Part shown: positions 21,101 through 31,018 of the stretch, one piece after another
Layout of the letters: the number at the start of each line of letters is the position of its first letter
How positions within the stretch are numbered: the first letter of the stretch is position 1
DNA from: Tenebrio molitor
Lineage: Eukaryota; Arthropoda; Insecta; Coleoptera; Tenebrionidae
Length of the DNA: 64,000 nt
Assembly: GCF_963966145.1 (NCBI RefSeq)
Contig: NC_091051.1
Coordinates: 6,262,001 to 6,326,000, forward strand
Direction of reading: 5' to 3'
Made by a program: the position numbers and the translations under genes
The notes under the pieces: model-generated
The model's input: the letters and a program-made list of their open reading frames with translations, nothing else
Databases searched by the model: none
Told to the model about the DNA's origin: nothing

Positions 21101-21647
21101 ACATGGCAGGTGTGTTCATTTTGATTGGTCCGCATGTCAGGTACTTTAGTGAAGGAAATCAAAGTGTATCCAACGTTAAAAAAAGAAATCATGGCCTCCC
21201 ATTATGCCAAAACAATGTGAACGGTGTTTATTTCTTTAAACTATTATTACGTTTTCTTTATAAAATAGGTATCCATTTTCTTTCTTCTACAAACCCACAT
21301 ATTTTTTCAAAATTATATTACCACATTTACGATTACGACTGTGTTTAAAAAATGAAACTAAATATTGTGTTAAACTGATGATGAGTAATTAATTCCAAAC
21401 CTTGACAACTCAGTTTCATACACTACATAAAATGCAATTCAAATTGTTTTTTCTTTACATTTTTTTTATTCAAGAAAAATTAAATGTTCACTCAAAATTC
21501 TAAAAGTTTCAAGTTTGTTTTAACTAAAGCTGAATGTGAAATTACTTTAAATGTGTCATTTTTAATGCTAATAGGTGTTTTCAGAATAACTTAGAAAACG
21601 CGTATCTGCAACAAGAAATAAAAAATGCGTTGGAAAAATTACAATAA
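15184..21647 (+). CDS. CFAP70: cilia- and flagella-associated protein 70 (CFAP70/TTC18), 19 exons
   Basis: Exons (phase-consistent, GT-AG): 15184-15234, 15326-15412, 15461-15625, 15709-16132, 16175-16416, 16472-16587, 16650-16851, 16904-17054, 17124-17482, 17535-17683, 17731-17885, 17935-18260, 19384-19517, 19577-19677, 19729-19940, 19995-20132, 20180-20422, 20476-20625 and 21585-21647. They encode about 1155 residues, close to the vertebrate length. Landmarks of the family are LLIKNGTY, LLYPG, RTFIVLEIELTQPL and, in the C-terminal half, repeated TPR helices (ALAYEL..GIVHYLLG..YYKKYYEHALEHLERA). CFAP70 is an axonemal protein linked to outer dynein arms and ciliary motility; in insects it would act in sperm flagella or chordotonal cilia. 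Two Lys/Ser-rich inserts (exons 4 and 9) are unusual. The exon 3 donor is the least certain junction. Introns 12 and 18 hold transposon debris. Confidence 0.92.
18300..18835. repeat. foldback repeats inside CFAP70 intron 12
   Basis: Two overlapping inverted repeats. 18308-18420 pairs with 18590-18681 (CTACTTCGG, TCTAGTGA and GGTTGGTATTG segments inverted). 18690-18735 pairs with 18785-18830 (ACAAGTTTCATAAGACC ... GGTCTTATGAAACAAGT). They are non-coding and lie within the 1.1-kb intron. Confidence 0.65.
19255..19350. repeat. hairpin just upstream of CFAP70 exon 13
   Basis: GTTGCACAAGACATGTTGTC and the inverse around GACTGTCTTGTGCAA form ~28-bp arms, about 35 bp before the exon 13 acceptor. 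Confidence 0.6.
20672..21430 (+). repeat. dispersed repeat, copy C, with a MITE inserted
   Basis: Lies in the last intron of CFAP70. It shares about 300 bp with copy B (10650-10935) and about 370 bp with copy A (274-645, inverted). It is interrupted by the element at 20814-21055. A frame of 126 codons across it (20968-21348) is repeat sequence, not a gene. Confidence 0.8.
20814..21055. mobile_element. 242-bp MITE (TA target) nested in dispersed repeat C
   Basis: It begins CAGGGTGAGCAACAA and ends TTGTTGCTCACACGG, flanked by TA on both sides. Copy B (around 10786) has the empty site TTTTACTACTTTGCAAT, so the insertion and TA duplication can be read directly. Tc1/mariner-type MITE. Confidence 0.85.
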
Positions 21648-22183
21648 AAAGTCCGATTCGTTTTCAGTGTTTTTATTAGACACGTGTAAAATTGTATAAT
21701 AAATATAATAAATAAATAATTTATTAAAAGCACAACAGCGTTATTTAATTATTGCCCCAGTATCACAACCACTAACTGTAAGTTTAAATTATTTTTTTTG
21801 TGTACTTAATTATTAATGATAAAATACGTACTGTTATAAAAATAAAAAACAAATACACAATAGATGGGACATTAAATATCTTCTTTACTAAAATTTTAAA
21901 AAAAATCGTACAGCTTACCATTTAATTCCGTCAAAAACAATGTTCCATCTGCAAAACATTATTCATTGACGTTAAAAAAATTCAAATGTTTCATTTTTAA
22001 AGACCGCGCAACTTAAACTTTAATAAAAAGATATTTAACGTGTCTTTTCAACTAACGAAGAGTAGTAACATAAATTAAGCTTCAAATAATTTATAACAAT
22101 TCGCACTAAAATTAATATTAGGTAAAATAACCTTAAAAAATGTTAACAATCCAATATCGATTGTATGTGGGGTTGCCTATACG
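21648..22183. other. spacer between convergent genes
   Basis: This is the 3' flank of CFAP70 (AATAAA at 21643-21648 and again near 21698-21715), followed by AT-rich DNA with no gene. The next gene runs toward it from the minus strand. Confidence 0.5.
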
Positions 22184-23271
22184 TCAATCCTTACATTCAT
22201 GTTTACTCTCGTCAGTCACCTGCGTTTTTACATCTTGCTTATCGTCGTGTGGAGAGGTTTCACCTTGATCAAGCCTTAAACTTTCCACTCGTTTTTCTAA
22301 ACTATTTTCTTCCGTTTTCTGTTCAAAATTTTCACCTTCATCTACATGTCCCTGGTCTTTATAAATCGCATCCACTTCTCCACTTTCCTTTTCCGTTGTT
22401 TGTTCAAAATTTTCACCTTCGTCTACATGTCCAAGGTCTTCATAAATCTCATCCACTTCTCCACATTCCTCTGCATCTCCTTGTTCGAACCCTTCACCCA
22501 AATCGCTTACCTCTTTCTTTTCATTAAGCTCGCTGTCCCAATTTTCTTCACTAGCGACTGCAACGGGCGTTTCATCTGGATTTGACTGTTGACTTGAAGG
22601 CACATTTTCAGTTGAATTTCTTTTGTTCCTAATTGTTCTAGTCTGGTAGCTTTGTTGTCCGCGCCCGCGCCCTCGACCGCGACCCCTGAACCAACGGTTC
22701 TGAGGTGGCAGTCGATCAGGTATGTGCTTTATTGTTGGCAAAACTTTACTTTCATCTAATTTATAAATATGTTCCCCTGTTGAAGTTGAAAATTCCACTT
22801 GGATATTCAAAGGATTTTCAATATCTTTGTTTCTTGGTTGATGTGAAGCGTGCGCCCCATACGAGTCCTTATCTTTTTTGAAATTGTTATTAGGGTAGTT
22901 CTAAATTGTAATATCATTAATTTAAAAAATACTCCTAAAAACTAACTTAATTACTTTATTGTGTTTTCGCGTATTGACCTGCTTGTGTGGTTCTTGCACA
23001 CAGTCATCGACATTTTCTCTCGAAGGGTCCTTCAAATAATTATAAGAGGGATCATGAGGAATAACAGTGTCCTGATGAACAACAGCAACTTTATAATGTG
23101 ATTCCACCCAACAAATGTACTTACACCGATATGTTCTCTCTCGCTACGTTTGCGGTCAATTATTTCCCTTAAATCTCTCACTCCTAAATGGGGATATACG
23201 CGATTTTGTCCACCACGCCCCCGGCTTGCATGGTAGTATCTTTTATGGGTGTGCTCTTCCTTGTCTGCCAT
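22184..23271 (-). CDS. unrecognised protein with RG-rich tracts and an acidic tandem repeat
   Basis: Three exons, 23125-23271, 22955-23071 and 22184-22900, joined by 53-54-bp introns in phase 0, encode about 326 residues. I do not recognise the family. The N-terminus is basic with an RGRGG motif (residues ~17-21) and no signal peptide. Residues ~137-147 (FRGRGRGRGRG) are an RG-rich tract of the kind that binds RNA or is arginine-methylated. The last ~130 residues are Glu/Asp-rich and include two tandem ~25-residue repeats (EVDEIYEDLGHVDEGENFEQ-like, then EVDAIYKDQGHVDEGENFEQ). There are no membrane segments. An RNA-associated nuclear or cytoplasmic role is inference only. It is convergent with CFAP70 and divergent from the SRD5A3-like gene at 24021. 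Confidence 0.75.
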
Positions 23272-24020
23272 CTTTATTACAAATTGGTGTGTATTCAAAC
23301 TCCCCTACAACACTCTCAATTAATCTTTAAATAATATATGATTTGTTATCTTCTTACATCACAGTTCCAAAGTTAAGTAATTCCCCATACAATCGACCTG
23401 TCAAAATCAGGTGATCTTGACAGCAGCAGATGATAATTCGCTCAGAAATGATCGCGATATAATGGACCATACATTTTTCGATACTTCGAAAAATTAATAT
23501 TATAAATTCCACTATCAATTGATTGTATTAAAAAAATCATATTAAAAGAAACAAAGGCAGAATTTAAGGAATCAGATCTCCTTTTAGGGTGTTTAATTTG
23601 TAAGGTTGGTACCACGTGACAGTTGATAAATGTTATTGTAAAAACGTCATCGATGTTTAAAAAAATACAAGCCGGTTACAATTATATAAAAATAAATATA
23701 AGGTGATAAAGGTTCAGTGATAAAAAATATACATTATGTCCATTATCAATGCTAAATGTCGTATCTGTTGTTTACCATCATCCTGTTTAAGAGCGACAAA
23801 CATTTCACTTGAAGAGAGTTGAGTCAAGTCTGCAGAAACACAGGTTAGAAATAAATTATAAATATGAGAAACATTCTAAAAGTATCAGAATTATTTATTA
23901 AAAAATAAATTAAAACTGCCGCACTGGTGTGAATTGTTATTGCGGGCTAACGGTTTCCGTCAACACACTTTCTAATTTCTATCACCTACTTTACAATTTC
24001 TTGAAGACGACTGCAACGCG
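23272..24020. promoter_or_regulatory. divergent intergenic region with probable promoters
   Basis: It separates the start codons of two genes transcribed away from each other (23271 minus, 24021 plus). No TATA box stands out. A CACGTG E-box-type hexamer is at about 23613. No coding sequence is seen. Confidence 0.35.
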
Positions 24021-25163
24021 ATGGATATACTCTCAAATCTGAACCTTTGTAAATTGTTTTTCGCGTCGATTACATTGCCGACGATAGTTCTTGGTGCCTT
24101 GATGAACATTTTCGAACCGTATCTTCCAGTTTTTATCGGTCAAACAGTCAGGTATGGAAAGTTTGCTTCGAAGCAAGAATCATCACTGTTAAAAAAACTT
24201 GAAGTTCCAAAATCTTCCTTCCGACATTTTTACATCACCGCTGCCCTAATCTATTACCCTCTTGTATTCTACGAGGTAATATCCGTGTACGTGTTTAATC
24301 GTGAAGTTCGTGATTGGTTTGTAACGTTGTTGAATTTTTCTTGCGGACATGACAGAATAGCAACAGGTAAGAAATTGTGTCTTTCTACTCGTTTGTAACG
24401 ATCGTAATTTGCAGTCTCCGCCACGCGAGTCTTTATAGCAGTAGTGCTGATGGTACTACAAGTTTCTCGAAGATTTTATGACACACATTTTGTCTCGGTG
24501 TTTAGCAAACGTGCCACCATAAATTTGACGCACTATTTGATAGGGATGGTATATTATCCAGCTGTTGCACTAATCATATTAAGTGAAGCACCAAAATTTG
24601 CCAGAAATTGTATGTCTCCCAACAAAACATGACAGTTTGTTTGATTTTGATTTTCAGATACTGGAAAAAATGTAATTCAGTTTTCAGATGTGGGATTAAT
24701 TGAAGTCATTTCAATTGTTGTGTTTTTGTGGGCCTGGTACCACCAACATGTTGTTACTGTGATCTTGGCCAACCTCAGGAAGAACAAAAAAGGTGTGCAT
24801 GTAACAATTGATTAAGTAATACAGTTTCATTAATTTTTGTATCTGATGTAGGTGATGTTGTCAACCAAAATTATAAAATTCCAGAGGGTGACTGGTTTAA
24901 ATATCTGTCTTCACCACATTCTACTGCTGAGATAATTATGTACACAGCCCTCACTTTATTATTGTTTAATAGTGTAAGTTGGTGGTATGTGTATGCATGG
25001 ATTTTGAGTAATCAGGTAATCATAGTTTTTACTTTCAAATATCTACATTCTGAAGATGTTTTTTATTTAGGTGGAAACCATCTTGTTGAGTCACTGGTGG
25101 TACCAAAGCCATTTCAAAAACTTTCCTAAAAACAGAAAGGCATTAATACCATTTTTATATTAA
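24021..25163 (+). CDS. polyprenol reductase / steroid 5-alpha-reductase 3-like, copy 1
   Basis: Five exons, 24021-24366, 24415-24609, 24658-24792, 24852-25015 and 25071-25163, give about 310 residues. It is a multi-pass membrane protein with about six hydrophobic helices. The family signature is clear: RRFYDTHFVSVFS (residues ~137-149), FLWAWYHQH, EGDWFKYLSSPH with AEIIMY, and a C-terminus YQSHFKNFPKNRKALIPFLY like SRD5A3. The enzyme reduces polyprenol/polyprenal to dolichol precursors with NADPH in the ER, feeding protein N-glycosylation. It has a tandem paralogue at 27545-28696 with every intron in the same place and phase. The RRxY-D variant replaces the more usual RRxYE. Confidence 0.93.
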
Positions 25164-27544
25164 AAAGGTGTCTCTGCAAATTGTTAATTGTTTTCTATAA
25201 ATTTAGTAAATAAATAAATTAATAATTTAGCGCATGTTTTTTTTCTTAAAAAAATTGTTCGAGTTTAATTGCTTTCCACCAACTAATGCGAATATAAAAA
25301 AAAAATAGATCTTACAAGACAAGAGTTGAGTTGAGATCGAGCGATCGTCAGATATACAAATAACAACTGATGCCTTACGCGAGGTAGTCTTCAAAGAAAC
25401 TCTTTTGCTGCCTTAACTAACTCAGAACAGTGCAATTTACACTACGAAAAATGATAAAGAATGAAAAGCGTTGTGACAAATGCAAGATTTCAAATTTACA
25501 AATTCAAAAGATCTACATGTTGAAACATATTGTATACAGCCTGTTGTACTGACAGATTGCAGCATCAAAACTTTTAGAAACTCCTAGAAGTAAATTTGTG
25601 ATAGATGGAGATTTAAATAAAAAGGTGAAAACATGTTTTACTTATTTGTATGTTTAACTACTAAATATGAGCAAATGAACCATACGAATGACGAATTTTT
25701 TTTCATGTAAGGATCAGCTATCCAAAGTTAAAAATAGCAGTACAAAAAAAAAAAACCATTTTAAAAAGAAAAAATAATTCAAGCGTTAACGGGTCAACCC
25801 TAACCATATTATTTTCTACATTCCTGCCAAATAATTATCGGAATTTTTCACTAACTCACTAAATAAGAGAAAAATCCCCAGAAATATCTATTTGTGCGCA
25901 TGTGTAATAATGTAAATTTATGCACAAAATTTTGCATCGTAGCAAACAGCGTTTGATGAACATCTATAAAAAAATTTATACTAAATTTGGTGAATTTTTT
26001 CACAACAAATTTCATGAGAAATTTAACACCGTGTCAGATAGCCTTTAAGGAATGCTTAAATATATTTTATCACTTTTGTCCCCCGAAAAAAGCACTTGAC
26101 TTGACTTTTTTATCGCGGAATCAGGGGATTCAAAATCTAAGAAATTCCTTTTTGAGAGGATTCCCCTTGCCATCAACGTGGAAACGCTGCAAGCATTCGG
26201 GGCACTTTTCCAGATTCCGCATTATTATCGGAAATTTTTGCATTGTAAATTAAAAATGTTATGTAATTATGTTTATTAAAGTATTTTATTTTTTATAACA
26301 TCAGTAGTAGATTTACAGTAAAAAAAACAATCACCTTGAAAGATGATTGTGGGCGCAACGTATATTTGTGTGTCCTTATCGGTTGTTTTTAACGCAAAAC
26401 AACGATAACTATACTGCGCCAAAAAATTGTCGCAATACTAAACGTATTTTTACATTACTTAAAAATTGCAGAAGTATTTGAAGTAAAAATGATATACATA
26501 TTATAACTTATTATTAATTATGTCAATATTGTGTTTAATAGGACGTTTACGTTTGTATAGATATCTTTTTTCATCACGAAACAAACAATATTTTCGAAAT
26601 TCGATGTGTTGCGACAATTTTTTGGCGCAGTGTACAAATAGATTACGCTTTTTTTTCATTTCCCGATGACGTTGAAATCAGGTTTCCACAATAATTAATT
26701 TACATTTACAATAGGTGAATAGCTCGAAGCTGGACACTGAATTCGTGTAAACTATAAGCGGCTCGACAACTATTGCAAAAAGTTGTTCCATGGAATTCGA
26801 GAAGTAACATTTTTTTACAATTGATAAAAATAACCGACTTCGACTTTTCGGTCGTCCAAACCATCAAGCGTAATGGTTTCACGAATTCGGGGGAACCCAA
26901 TTCGGGGGGCTGTTCACACCAAGTTGTTGGTACATAATACAAAGGGGAAGACAAGATCGCTTTTATCTCTGTAATAATTCGTACTTCGGTGTTTGTCTTC
27001 GTTTATATTTTTTCATGTATTATTTTTAAGAGTGGGAACACATGCGTGCCCCATGCGATTTCTTTGTAGAATTTATTATTAGGTGATATCTACCAGTGTG
27101 CAGAGATTATAGACCTAGTAAGTGTAAATGAGCCACTATATAGCCGGAATATGAATAATAATTATTTACGTCAGTTACAATTAATGTATTAATAGTGAAT
27201 ACCAGTTGATAAAATCTTATTCAGTATTACGTAAGTCTTGGGTCAATTTAATATCAATTAATTCGTTCCAAAACTAATTTCAAAACAGCACCAGTACCAA
27301 GAAAAACTACACCTTTCATCTATTTTTTTTTCTAGAATTCTCGCCAAATCGTTCCGAATTTTGCATTTTTATAATTGTCTCTACAAGTGCATGGGATAGT
27401 TTTAATTTTTGATGTAAGTTACCACATTCCTCAACATTTGGTTACCAGTATTAATTCTTATTCATCTTCCTACGGAGATTGTTGCAGATTTCACCCACAT
27501 AATCCATATTACTTTTATTTTCAGGTTTCAGGCAAAGCTTTAAA
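25164..27544. other. spacer between the two reductase genes
   Basis: AT-rich with no supported exon. It contains a MITE at 26414-26632. A short minus-strand frame at 26706-26954 has no recognisable homology and overlaps low-complexity sequence. The 5' UTR and promoter of the second reductase gene should lie near 27.2-27.5 kb. Confidence 0.5.
26414..26632. mobile_element. ~219-bp MITE with 22-bp inverted ends
   Basis: It begins CTGCGCCAAAAAATTGTCGC and ends with the inverse GCGACAATTTTTTGGCGCAG plus TG, with TA on each side. Ends of this kind resemble mariner-family termini. It is non-coding. Confidence 0.8.
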
Positions 27545-28696
27545 ATGTTGATATTTGATGGAAACTGGGTCAAATTAATATTCGTTGCATTTTCGGTGGG
27601 GGTCTTGTTCGTCTCGACTTTCGTACGCATCTTTGAATCGTACACCCCAGACTTTGCGCTCCGGCTCCTCAGATACGGCAAGCTGATTGATAAGAAGACA
27701 AACTCGTTGCCGTCACTCAGACGTCTGCAAGTTCCAAAATCGTATTTTAAATATTTTTATGTGTTGGCGGCTTGGGTGTACGTCCCCGTCGCACTGAGTC
27801 AAGTTGCGTGGGTGTATCTGTTGGACAACGATGTGCCTCACTACTTTATGACACTTCTCAACGTTTGCTGCGGACCTCACAGAATTGCAACTAGTTATTG
27901 TTTTTACCACGTTATGAAAATTCCGTTTTAATTTCGTATAATTGTAGTATCGACAGCTCGCACCCTCGTAGCAATTTTACTGATGACCCTACAAATATGG
28001 CGGAGATTTTATGACACCCATTTTGTGTCAGTATTCAGTAAAAAAGCCTCCATGTCAGTTTTCCACTTCTTTTTTGGTGTAATTTTTTATTTAGGGGCAC
28101 TTTTAATTATTCTCGCCGAATCTCCAAAATTTGCAAATACGAGTACAAGTAAGCACTGAGTCATGTTTTAAAAGAAGGTTAAAACATTATCATGTCTCAT
28201 TGTAGAAATTGGAAATGAATTTAGACCGAATGACTTGACTCTTGTTGACGTAACTGCTGTTGTTATATTTTTATGGGCATGGTATCATCAACATGTCACC
28301 ACCGTCATCTTAGCTGATATTAGAAAAGACAGCAAAGGTTCTCCTTTTACAATCTTCATTTTTTTCTTTTTGATAATACTTTTTAGGAAACATTGTTACC
28401 GAAAGTTATAAACTTCCGCAAGGTGACTGGTTCAATTATTTATCGTCACCACATTACACCGCAGAGATAATAATGTATACGTGCTTATGGGAAATATTAG
28501 GTATCAGACACAGCTGGTGGTGTGTCTATGCTTTGGTTTTAACAAACCAGGTAAGATATTAAATTCAGAATGACTTAGCCAAATATTTAAATGTAATCTG
28601 TAGGTGGACTCGCTTATCAGTAGTCACCAGTGGTACCAACAGAATTTCAAAAATTTCCCAAAGAAGAGGAAAGCCTTGATACCCTTTATAATTTAA
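27545..28696 (+). CDS. polyprenol reductase / steroid 5-alpha-reductase 3-like, copy 2
   Basis: Exons 27545-27893, 27948-28148, 28206-28337, 28387-28550 and 28604-28696 give about 312 residues. The domain content matches copy 1: RRFYDTHFVSVFS, FLWAWYHQH, QGDWFNYLSSPH, AEIIMY and a C-terminus NFKNFPKKRKALIPFII. All introns are at equivalent positions with the same phase and are only about 50-57 bp long. It is predicted to act in the ER membrane in dolichol synthesis. The copies differ most in the N-terminal helix and loop 1, so they are not recent duplicates. The frame is open and the motifs are kept, so both are likely active; one may have gained a different lipid substrate (inference). Confidence 0.93.
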
Positions 28697-29946
28697 ATAT
28701 TTAAGTTGTAAATAGAGTTGCATAACTCCTTTAATGTAAGTCTCTATCTTCTCGTCTCAGAAATAAGTGACACATCTCGTCAAGAACAATAAAATTATGT
28801 ACCATTTTTTCGAAATCTAATTATCATTTCAGTATTTTATCCGCCCCTTCCCCCCGATAAACTAACAGGCTGTCTATTTCCTATACAGGGTGATTTACGA
28901 GGAATAATGAGCCCGACGGAATAGAAAATGCAACCCGCAATTCATCAGGAGAAAAACCCGGACATTTACCGCTTCGATGTCCGGCTTTTTGTTGCAATGT
29001 ATTGTGGGTTGCATTTTCTATTCCGTCGGGCTCATTATTCCTCGTAAATCACCCTGTATATGTAGTTATTTGACCCAATGACAGTAACCGTGATGTAATC
29101 GTTTTTGTAAAATCAGAGCAAAACATTGTGTTTTTAGAATAAAGTTTTTTCGCACTGCGGCCGAGGTAGAGGATTACATTTTTAGTTAGTACTTTTATCC
29201 GACTCCAAACAGCAGGTGTTTACGTGTTGATTCTGTGATTTAAGCTAAAATTTTGTGAAAATGGCGCGTTTATTTTCGAATAGTGAATATATACATAAAT
29301 ATTGTGTAGTGTATGGTAGTGTGCGGGAGTGCTCTTCGAGCCCACTGATTTTCCCAGGTCAGTTTGAACACTTCGTGTAATGATTGATGATTACTCTGAT
29401 TACTTCATGAGAATTTTTACGTATTAATACACTCATTTTATGGACGACATTTTGTCATTATCTTTGGTATGGGCGATTCATTACGGTCAGTTTAAAATAT
29501 TTGTTATTAAAATTGTTTTAATTTAATATCTACCATATGATTCTCTTTTTTCTCTTCGACCCTTATCATTATAGGTCACAGTTACGGACGCAGCAGTTAA
29601 CCGCTGTGCGTAAGTTGGCAAAAAACAAATGAAAGTTCTCTTGCATTTGTTTTTTCGTCTTCGCTTATTAGCATCGGCGAAACAAACGAAATTTGTGCCA
29701 AAAACATACATACATATATTATTTCTATTAACGAGTTCTATTACCAGTTAAAATTTATGTATCTACTTATTTCTGAGACACGTATATGTACGAGTATTGG
29801 GATATGTTGAATTGTGCACTAATTTTCGAAGTTTTTTTTTTGGAAATAAAAGACCAAGCTAGCACATCACATTTATTTTCTTATTTTTAAATAATTTATT
29901 TACAAAATAATTTAAGAAGACAATTATGGCACGTTTTGTGGTCCAA
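28697..29946. other. spacer with a MITE, no gene supported
   Basis: Contains the palindromic MITE at 28886-29056. Around 29261-29355 a forward frame starts MARLFSNSEYIHKYCVVYGS, which faintly resembles the short HTH-like N-terminus seen in some insect transposon proteins; it is too short to call. The rest is AT-rich DNA. Confidence 0.45.
28886..29056. mobile_element. 171-bp palindromic MITE, copy 2
   Basis: Same length and ends as 3454-3624 (CAGGGTGATTTACGAGGAAT), with TA on both sides. The asymmetric centre (CCCGGACATTTACCGCTTCG here) is inverted relative to copy 1. The near-identity suggests recent activity of its helper. Confidence 0.9.
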
Positions 29947-31018
29947 TCATTCCAAAAATGGTGCGATATCTCCTAACTTTTCCAAGTAAAAATCTGCCAC
30001 CATCTCTTTATCTTCTTTCTTGTGTGAACTTTTCAAAGCAATTGCTTCTTTTAAAGACGTCACACCTGATAAAACTAGCAGCGTTTGAAAGCCACATCTA
30101 GTACCCAAAAGAATGTCAGTGTTAACACTAAAATTTTTTGTTTTACATTTTGTTATGCAAGATTAGAAATAGTTTACCGATCGCCCACCATAAGTGTCTT
30201 CTTCGGATTTATCTTATATTTTCTAATGAGGTCCTCCACAATGTATGGATTTGGTTTACCCACAATGATGGGTTTTCTTTGGGCGCAGGTTTCCACGGCC
30301 GAAACAATCGCCCCAGTTCCAGGTATGACCAAATCTGTGCTCATTGGGAATCTTTCATCTGTGTTGGTGGCGATGAAAATGCAATTAGGATTGTTGAGAT
30401 AGGAGGCTGCTTTTAACATTTTTACATATGAGAAGTGTTCATCGTAGCCCACAATAACGGCACCAACGTTACTATGCAGTTGCAAATTTTCAATCACGTG
30501 GACCAACGCGTTTTGCAAGACGTCTGGCTGGAAAATCGATTATTTTAAAATAATATGTACAAAAATGATCAAAACCTACCCCGACTCCATAGTGTTTAAT
30601 ACCGACAGCGTCCAATTCTTGGGTGATACCTCTAGAACCGATCACATACACGCTTTGTTTAAATCCCTGGCCTTTTAAGTAAGATGCAGCCAAATATGCT
30701 GTCGATATGATTTCATCCTGAAAAGTTCATATGCAATGATAGAAAGATTTAAAGGGTTCTCGTGATTACCACTTCAACGTTATAATTCAATCGTTTCGCC
30801 TTAATAGCAAATTCTGTTCGCATTTTGGTTGAGTTATTTGTAACCAAGAATATTCTCTTACCGAGTTCACGAAGTTTATTGACAACAGCTACTGAACCCG
30901 GAATTGGCTCGTTGTCTATCCATAGCACTCCATCGCAATCGAACAGGACTGTATCGAACGAGTTTAGGAACTTCTTGAATTCGTCCTTTGTTAACTTCGA
31001 CGGAAAAACTAACGACAT
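29947..31018 (-). CDS. HAD-superfamily phosphatase, glycerol-3-phosphate/phosphoglycolate type
   Basis: Four exons, 30770-31018, 30580-30717, 30178-30527 and 29947-30127, give about 305 residues, the usual length for this family (PGP/4-nitrophenylphosphatase-like). HAD motif I is FDCDGVLW (residues ~27-34), with catalytic Asp pair DxD. Motif II is VTNNST (residues ~59-64). The cap-domain region leads to VGKPNPY, and motif IV is [12 protein letters not shown], spanning the last junction. These enzymes hydrolyse glycerol-3-phosphate, 2-phosphoglycolate or similar small phosphates in the cytosol with Mg2+. The exact substrate is not decidable here. All junctions agree in phase. Neighbouring genes are unrelated. 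Confidence 0.93.

Noticed and set aside
20968..21348. 126-codon forward frame
   Set aside because: It runs across dispersed repeat C and the end of the inserted MITE. Equivalent sequence occurs at 274-645 without the frame.
22165..22585. Forward frames of 80-120 codons
   Set aside because: They are antisense to the acidic-repeat exon, whose repeats give them a false look of a repeated protein.
29261..29355. Short frame MARLFSNSEYIHKYCVVYGS
   Set aside because: Faintly like an HTH N-terminus of insect transposon proteins, but only about 35 codons with no supporting context.
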